This document shows, in pieces, positions 58,863-64,000 of a stretch of 64,000 nucleotides of DNA; positions within the stretch are counted from its first letter, which is position 1, and the number at the start of each line of letters is the position of its first letter. The stretch is from Neisseria bacilliformis. Lineage in GTDB: Bacteria > Pseudomonadota > Gammaproteobacteria > Burkholderiales > Neisseriaceae. The stretch covers positions 1,674,001 through 1,738,000 of the forward strand of contig NZ_CP059571.1 of NCBI RefSeq assembly GCF_014055025.1, given 5' to 3'. The notes under the pieces were generated by a model. It saw only the letters and a list, made by a program, of their open reading frames with translations. It had not been told where the DNA came from and searched no databases. The position numbers were made by a program, and so were the translations under genes.

Positions 58863-60101
58863 TTAGTGGCCTTCGGCTGCGGGAGCGGACGCGCCGGAAG
58901 CTGCTGCCGGAGCGGAAGCCGCAGGTGCGGAGGCTGCGGGAGCGGATGCGCCGGAAGCAGCACCTGTTGCCGCACCGCCCGCAGGCTGGTAGGCGTTGTC
59001 GCTCAGTTTTTTGGTCATGATTTCGGGATGGTCTTCACCCTCTACAACCAATTGACCCAGCGCACCTTTGTTGAACGCACGGAAGATGGAGTGGTCAACA
59101 ATGGTGAAGCTGCCCGGAATATCGGTTTTGAATTCGATGATGGCTGCGCCACCGGCCGGAATCAGGGTGCTCTGTACGTTTTCGTTCACCAGTTTGCCTG
59201 CTTCGACATAAACTTTGTCGAAGATTTCGCCGATTACGTGGAAGGAGGACACGAGATTCGGGCCGCCGTTACCGACATACATGCGTACTTTGTCGCCCAC
59301 TTTGGATTTCAGGGCATTGTCGCCTGCAATCGCGCCTACGTGGCCGTTGAATACCACATAGTCGGCGTCTTCACGGATGGCTTTGTCCATGTCGAATGCC
59401 TGATGGCCGGGCTCGCCGTATTTGCCTTTGGTGTAGAAGTCGCCCTGAACGATGTAGAACTCTTTGTCCACTTTGGGCAGGCCTTCTTTGGGCTCAACAA
59501 GTACCAAGCCGTACATACCGTTGCCGACGTGCATGCCGACAGGGGCTACGGCGCAGTGGTAGATGTACAGGCCGGATTGCAGGGCTTTCCAACGGAAAGT
59601 GGAGGTGCGTCCCGGAGCGGTGAAAGTGGCTGCCGAGCCGCCGCCCGTGCCGTTTGAAGCGTGGAAGTCCACGTTGTGCGGAACGGTGGAAGACGGATTG
59701 TTGGAGAATTCCACTTCTACGGTGTCGCCTTCGCGCACGCGGATCATCTGACCCGGAACGTCGCCGTTGAATGTCCAGTAGGTGTAATCGACACCGTCGG
59801 CCATTTTCATGGTTTTTTCAACGGTTTCCATTTTTACTTTAACCAAGGCGGCGTGGTCGCGGTTGACCGGGGGCGGAACTTCCGGAGCGTGTGTGGTTAC
59901 CGCATCAATAACGGGCAGCTGATCCACAGGCACGTCGGCTTCGGCGGATTGAGCCGGAGCTTCGGGAGCGGCGGAAGCGGTTTGGACAGCGGGAGTGCTG
60001 CTTTCGCCCGCAGGCTGGGTGGCAGCCTGTTTGTTATCGTCGTTACACGCCGCAAGCGCGAATGCGGCGGCAATCAGTGCAGCTAAGGTTTGGCGTTTCA
60101 T
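58863..60101 (-). CDS. aniA: Copper nitrite reductase AniA
   Basis: The 412-residue protein is an outer-membrane lipoprotein (lipobox LAAC, Cys19) with two cupredoxin domains. Copper-site segments are [35 protein letters not shown] and [12 protein letters not shown]. The Ala/Ser/Pro-rich C-terminus ([12 protein letters not shown]) resembles the glycosylated tail of gonococcal AniA. It reduces nitrite to nitric oxide. It diverges from norB and is preceded by a perfect FNR box centred about 41.5 bases before the predicted start point. Confidence 0.97.
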   Translation of the reverse strand: MKRQTLAALIAAAFALAACNDDNKQAATQPAGESSTPAVQTASAAPEAPAQSAEADVPVDQLPVIDAVTTHAPEVPPPVNRDHAALVKVKMETVEKTMKMADGVDYTYWTFNGDVPGQMIRVREGDTVEVEFSNNPSSTVPHNVDFHASNGTGGGSAATFTAPGRTSTFRWKALQSGLYIYHCAVAPVGMHVGNGMYGLVLVEPKEGLPKVDKEFYIVQGDFYTKGKYGEPGHQAFDMDKAIREDADYVVFNGHVGAIAGDNALKSKVGDKVRMYVGNGGPNLVSSFHVIGEIFDKVYVEAGKLVNENVQSTLIPAGGAAIIEFKTDIPGSFTIVDHSIFRAFNKGALGQLVVEGEDHPEIMTKKLSDNAYQPAGGAATGAASGASAPAASAPAASAPAAASGASAPAAEGH

Positions 60102-60147
60102 AGTTACTTTCCTTTTACTGGGTTACGTTCACAATTTACGTGGGGTA

Positions 60148-60189
60148 ATTATGGATTACCCATCTTAACATCTATTTGATATAAATCAA
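60148..60189 (-). promoter_or_regulatory. FNR-dependent aniA promoter
   Basis: TTGATATAAATCAA (60176-60189) is a perfect FNR site. On the minus strand CATAAT lies at 60148-60153, spaced as expected for a class II activated promoter. This fits anaerobic induction of aniA. Confidence 0.88.
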
Positions 60190-60385
60190 ATATGAGCTAT
60201 TAACGTTTCATTTCGTTTGCTTTACCCATTCCAACACGCGGCCAATCTGACTTAAACTGCGGAAAAATCAAACTAAATGCCGGCCGGAATTCTAAAAAGA
60301 AACCAATAGCGTTAAGGATTTCGGATGTTGCGGGAAAAACAGCCGCGCGTTTGCCGCGCCGCTTTCTTTCCCGAAAAAGTCGTGC

Positions 60386-60415
60386 TACAATTTTTAACAT
60401 TCATATTTTATGAAT
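60386..60415 (+). promoter_or_regulatory. norB promoter with NsrR-like dyad
   Basis: A TACAAT box (60386-60391) is followed by ATTCAT-N5-ATGAAT (60399-60415), which would cover the transcription start. Neisserial norB is repressed by the nitric-oxide sensor NsrR, and this dyad is the obvious candidate site. Confidence 0.72.
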
Positions 60416-60464
60416 TTTTAATTTAATTTCAATTTCAACACAACCACCCCTTAGGAGCATCATC

Positions 60465-62714
60465 ATGGGACAGTATAAGAAGCTATGGTTCCTGCTTTTC
60501 GCAGTACTGGCTGTCTGCTTTACCATCCTCGGCTATATGGGCTCGGAAGTCTATAAGAAAGCACCTCCGTACCCCGAAAAAGTCGTTACCGCGTCCGGTC
60601 AGGTCGTTATGACCAAGGACGACATCCTCGCCGGCCAGTCTGCCTGGCAGTCCACCGGCGGCATGGAAGTCGGCTCGGTTCTCGGCCACGGCGCATACCA
60701 GGCGCCGGACTGGACGGCCGACTGGCTGCACCGCGAGCTGGTCGCCTGGCTGGATTTTACCGCGCAAGAACGCTACGGTAAAAAATACGAAGAGCTGGAC
60801 GTTGCCCAGCAGGCCACCCTGCGCACCGAGCTGGCCGACGAATACCGCAACAAAGGCCGCGTCAAAGAAGACGGCACCGTGGTCATCAGCGAAACCCGCA
60901 AAAAAGCCATCGACTCCGTCGCGCCCTACTACATCACCCTGTACGGCAACGACGCTTCGATGAAGCAGACCCGCGACAACTTCGCGATGAAGGACAACAC
61001 CCTGCCCAGCGAAGAAGCGCGTAAGAAACTCACCAACTTCTTCTTCTGGACCGCGTGGTCCGCTTCGGCCAACCGTCCGGACAAGGATTTCACCTACACC
61101 AATAACTGGCCGCACGAGCCCTTGATCAACAACGTGCCGACCACTGAAAACTACATGTGGTCGTTCACCAGCATCGTGCTGCTGCTCAGCGGCATCGGCC
61201 TGCTGCTGTGGGGTTATTCCTTCCTGACCAAACACGAAGAAGTGCAGCCGCCCACCGAAGACCCGCTGGCGAAAATCGAGCTGACTCCCTCGCAGAAAGC
61301 ATTGGGCAAATACGTCTTCCTGACCGTTGCCCTGTTTATCGCACAGGTGCTGCTCGGCGGCCTCACCGCCCACTACACCATCGAAGGCCAGCACTTCTAC
61401 GGCATCGACTTCTCCGCCTGGCTGCCCTACGCCCTGGCGCGCACATGGCACATCCAATCCGCCATCTTCTGGATTGCGACCGGCTTTTTGACCGCCGGCC
61501 TCTTCCTCGCCCCCATCATCAACGGCGGCAAAGACCCCAAATTCCAGCGCGCAGGCGTGAATTTCCTCTACATCGCCCTGTTTATCGTAGTATTGGGTTC
61601 TTACGGCGGCAACTTCCTCGCCCTGAGCGACAACATGCCCGCCCACCTGAACTTCTGGTTCGGCCACCAAGGCTACGAATTCCTCGACCTCGGACGCTTC
61701 TGGCAGCTTCTGCTGATGGTCGGCCTGCTGCTGTGGCTCTTCCTGATGGTACGCTGCACATTCGGCGCGTTTAAAGAGAAAAACACCGACAAAAACCTGC
61801 TGGCCATCTTCGTAGCCTCCATGTTCGGCGTCGGCGTGTTCTACGCGCCCGGCCTGTTCTACGGCGAGCACACCCCGATTGCCGTCATGGAATACTGGCG
61901 TTGGTGGGTAGTGCACCTGTGGGTGGAAGGCTTCTTTGAAGTGTTCGCCACCGCATCGTTCGCCTTCATCTTCTACAACATGGGCTTCATCCGCCGCAAC
62001 ACCGCCACCGCAGCCACCTTGGCCGCAGCCGCCATCTTCATGCTCGGCGGCGTGCCCGGCACCCTGCACCACCTCTACTTCTCCGGCTCCACTTCCGCCT
62101 CCATGGCCATCGGCGCATGCTTCTCCGCGCTGGAAGTCGTGCCCCTGATCCTGCTGGGACGCGAAGCCTACGAACACTGGTCTTACCAAAACACTGCACC
62201 GTGGGCCAAACGCCTGCGCTGGCCGCTGATGTGCTTCGTGGCCGTGGCCTTCTGGAACATGATCGGCGCGGGCGTGTTCGGCTTCCTGATCAACCCCCCA
62301 ATCTCCCTGTTCTACATCCAGGGTCTGAACACCACAGCGGTGCACGCCCACGCCGCCCTGTTCGGCGTATACGGCTTCCTCGCACTGGGCTTCGTCCTCC
62401 TGGTCGCCCTCTACCTCAAACCGAACGACCACTTCAACGACAGCCTGATGACCTGGGGCTTCTGGATGCTTAACGGCGGCCTGGTCGGCATGATCGCCAC
62501 CAGCCTGCTGCCCGTCGGCGCGATTCAGGCCGCAGCCAGCATCACCCACGGCCTGTGGTACGCCCGCAGCGAAGACTTCCTGCAACAAGACCTGCTGGAA
62601 ACCCTGCGCTGGATCCGCACCCTCTCCGACCTCATCTTCATCGCCGGCGGCTGCTGCTTCGCATGGCAGGCCACCAAAACCGTTTTCGGTTTGGGTAAAA
62701 AAACCGCCAACTAA
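60465..62714 (+). CDS. norB: Quinol-dependent nitric oxide reductase NorB
   Basis: The 749-residue protein is a single-subunit qNOR. It has an N-terminal membrane helix (WFLLFAVLAVCFTILGYMGS) and a periplasmic domain of about 200 residues (QSAWQSTGGMEVGSVLGHGAYQAPDWTADWLHRE). A haem-copper-oxidase-like core of some twelve helices carries the His ligands (ARTWHIQSAIFW, GTLHHLYFSG, HAHAALFGVYGF). It reduces nitric oxide to nitrous oxide with quinol. AGGAGCATCATC precedes the ATG. Confidence 0.97.
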   Translation: MGQYKKLWFLLFAVLAVCFTILGYMGSEVYKKAPPYPEKVVTASGQVVMTKDDILAGQSAWQSTGGMEVGSVLGHGAYQAPDWTADWLHRELVAWLDFTAQERYGKKYEELDVAQQATLRTELADEYRNKGRVKEDGTVVISETRKKAIDSVAPYYITLYGNDASMKQTRDNFAMKDNTLPSEEARKKLTNFFFWTAWSASANRPDKDFTYTNNWPHEPLINNVPTTENYMWSFTSIVLLLSGIGLLLWGYSFLTKHEEVQPPTEDPLAKIELTPSQKALGKYVFLTVALFIAQVLLGGLTAHYTIEGQHFYGIDFSAWLPYALARTWHIQSAIFWIATGFLTAGLFLAPIINGGKDPKFQRAGVNFLYIALFIVVLGSYGGNFLALSDNMPAHLNFWFGHQGYEFLDLGRFWQLLLMVGLLLWLFLMVRCTFGAFKEKNTDKNLLAIFVASMFGVGVFYAPGLFYGEHTPIAVMEYWRWWVVHLWVEGFFEVFATASFAFIFYNMGFIRRNTATAATLAAAAIFMLGGVPGTLHHLYFSGSTSASMAIGACFSALEVVPLILLGREAYEHWSYQNTAPWAKRLRWPLMCFVAVAFWNMIGAGVFGFLINPPISLFYIQGLNTTAVHAHAALFGVYGFLALGFVLLVALYLKPNDHFNDSLMTWGFWMLNGGLVGMIATSLLPVGAIQAAASITHGLWYARSEDFLQQDLLETLRWIRTLSDLIFIAGGCCFAWQATKTVFGLGKKTAN

Positions 62715-62731
62715 TCCGGCTTGAAACCGCA

Positions 62732-62766
62732 GAGGCCGTCTGAAAACCATTTTTCAGACGGCCTCT
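62732..62766. terminator. Inverted AG-DUS pair behind norB
   Basis: GAGGCCGTCTGAAAA and TTTTCAGACGGCCTC pair across a short loop and are followed by TTTCT. Confidence 0.85.
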
Positions 62767-62910
62767 TTCTATCCGCCGAACCCCCAACCGCATATCCGGC
62801 AGCACCATCCCCGCGATAACGCCCGAAAAAAGACAGACAGCAACAGATCCGTCCTTTCCCCCGACCTGGCACGCGTTTGCAATCACCTTTTCCCACCGAA
62901 CCCCGCAGCC

Positions 62911-63225
62911 ATGTCCGATAACGCACCAAACAGCCAGTCCCTCAACACCCTGATTTCCACCAGCAGCACCATCGTCGGCATGGGGCTGGCACTGGTCGGC
63001 ATCCTCGCCGCCAAACAGCCGATGCAGAAAACCGAAATGGTTTCCGACGACCTGTTCCTCTTTTCCTCGCTCGGCTTCCTGCTCGTCGTCATCGGCTATC
63101 TGGCGCAGAAAAACAGCGGCCGCCCCTATGCCGCCCGCCTGATTATCCTGGCCGAATGGCTGTTTTCCCTCTCCCTCATCACCGTTGCCGCAGCCGCCTG
63201 CATCCTGCTGTACGCAGAAGTGTGA
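62911..63225 (+). CDS. Small three-helix inner-membrane protein
   Basis: The 104-residue protein has a soluble N-terminus (MSDNAPNSQSLNTLIS) and three hydrophobic segments: TIVGMGLALVGILAA, LFLFSSLGFLLVVIGYLA and LAEWLFSLSLITVAAAACILLYA. I do not recognise it. It lies alone between norB and the lipoprotein paralogue. No ribosome site is strong (CCCCGCAGCC), so the start is moderately certain. Confidence 0.72.
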   Translation: MSDNAPNSQSLNTLISTSSTIVGMGLALVGILAAKQPMQKTEMVSDDLFLFSSLGFLLVVIGYLAQKNSGRPYAARLIILAEWLFSLSLITVAAAACILLYAEV

Positions 63226-63299
63226 AACAAAAAAAGGCCGTCTGAAAACAGGCAGGCGGCACGTTTTTAAATTTTAGATAGCGCAAAAAAGGAAACATC

Positions 63300-64000
63300 A
63301 TGGGCAAACATCCCGCAATATGGCTGGCAGCATTGGCATTAACGGCCTGCCTGCCGCAGAAAACAGCATAGCCCGTCCCGCCGCCAAGCCTGCCGCCGCA
63401 AACCGTTCAGACACAACCCGAATCGGCAAAGAAACAGGAAAGGCGTTTCCAAGCAGACGAAGCCAAAATCGCCCGCAATATGGCGGCATGGGACAAACTG
63501 ATGGCACTGCCCGAGCAGCAGTATCCGAGTTTTGAGGCGTTGCGAAAGCGGCAAAAAGCCGAGCCGTATGGCAATGTTGAAGCATTGATAGACCATAAGA
63601 AAACCGATCTGGAATTTCCCAAACACGCCGTGCCGCTAGAGCAGCTGATGCCTGTATCCGACCAAAACATCGAATCGATTGCAGTTCATTATGCGGGCAT
63701 GCGGATTGCGCCGACCAATGTGTATAGAACCTATTTTTTGGAGGTAATGAATTTCTCACATACTAGGGCATACGGCCCTGACAGCAATCTGCTGGTGGAC
63801 AACATCGGAGGAGATACGGACATGGCAAATTTTCGTATTCCGCCGGAGCGGTTTTCGGAATTTGTCGCTCTGCTGAACAACATCCGGACATGGCGTTACC
63901 CGAATCCGCGTCCCGATTATGATGCCCAGCAGCACCGGCTGGCTATGGTGATCACTTATCGGGACGGAACAAAATGGGCACTGGGTTCAAACATGCGTTT
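63300..64000 (+). pseudogene. Lipoprotein paralogue with in-frame TAG, runs off the window
   Basis: The gene starts MGKHPAIWLAALALTACLPQKTA after AAAAAGGAAACATC and meets TAG at codon 24. The same frame is then open for at least 210 more codons to the window edge. It matches the gene at 56470-57153 nearly throughout (ADEAKIARNMAAWDKLMAL, KAEPYGNVEALIDHKKTD, LLNNIRTWRYPNPRPDY). It would be an envelope lipoprotein of about 235 or more residues. The signal peptide with lipobox LTAC is intact. Confidence 0.78.

Noticed and set aside
60483-62750. 755-codon frame opposite norB
   Set aside because: norB is unmistakable on the plus strand. The antisense frame has biased, repetitive composition and no ribosome site.
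1-64000. tRNA or rRNA genes
   Set aside because: I saw no cloverleaf with a TTCGANTC arm and no rRNA signature. A tRNA search program would be needed to exclude one fully.

Overview
The window comes from a high-GC member of the Neisseriaceae, most likely a commensal Neisseria. The 12-base AG-type DNA uptake sequence AGGCCGTCTGAA is scattered through it, very often as inverted pairs behind genes. The chromosomal genes (aniA, norB, nrdR, proBA, tkt, tyrB) look neisserial. I cannot name the species from sequence alone.

Positions 1 to about 36780 are a nearly complete Mu-like prophage. Its control switch lies at 27.2-28.2 kb: a Ner-like protein and an IclR-like HTH protein on the minus strand, and a LexA-type repressor on the plus strand. 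The early operon runs leftward (DUF3102 protein, MuA, MuB, small proteins, HU, GemA, Mor) to a terminator at 19576-19601. A leftward late block follows: protease/scaffold, capsid, decoration protein, gp35-37-like proteins, sheath, tube, tail chaperone, tape measure, U, X, D, V, W, J, I, fibre and fibre-assembly proteins. It ends in a Com-led cluster that sits where Mu has com-mom. The second late block (lipoprotein, endolysin, spanins, terminase, portal, F, G) runs rightward on the other side of the repressor, so the Mu late region is split into two divergent arms. Four copies of an 18-bp dyad (consensus TTTAAAGCCGTTTAAAAG), each followed by a hairpin, precede four late segments. They are good candidates for Mor-activated late promoters.

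The Com cluster is the strongest candidate for an undescribed system. Com is followed by a 63-aa protein, a fusion of an ABC-type ATPase with a GNAT acyltransferase, and a formyltransferase-like protein, all translationally overlapping. This suggests a phage DNA-modification pathway regulated like Mom but with different chemistry.

The right end of the prophage lies inside a TonB-dependent receptor gene, of which only the 3' part remains. To the right is ordinary chromosome: a repeat-rich spacer, an IS4-family element, a lipoprotein, a class II amidotransferase, nrdR, tyrB, tkt, proA-proB, cytochrome c', a thioesterase-like gene, a yefM-yoeB toxin-antitoxin pair with its TGTACA operator, amiC-tsaE and recC. 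A denitrification cluster follows: nirV-like gene, cytochrome c and aniA, divergent from norB, with a perfect FNR box and an NsrR-like dyad between them. Two paralogous lipoprotein genes near the right end each carry one in-frame stop. Several families of 70-110 bp palindromic, MITE-like repeats fill the chromosomal intergenic regions.
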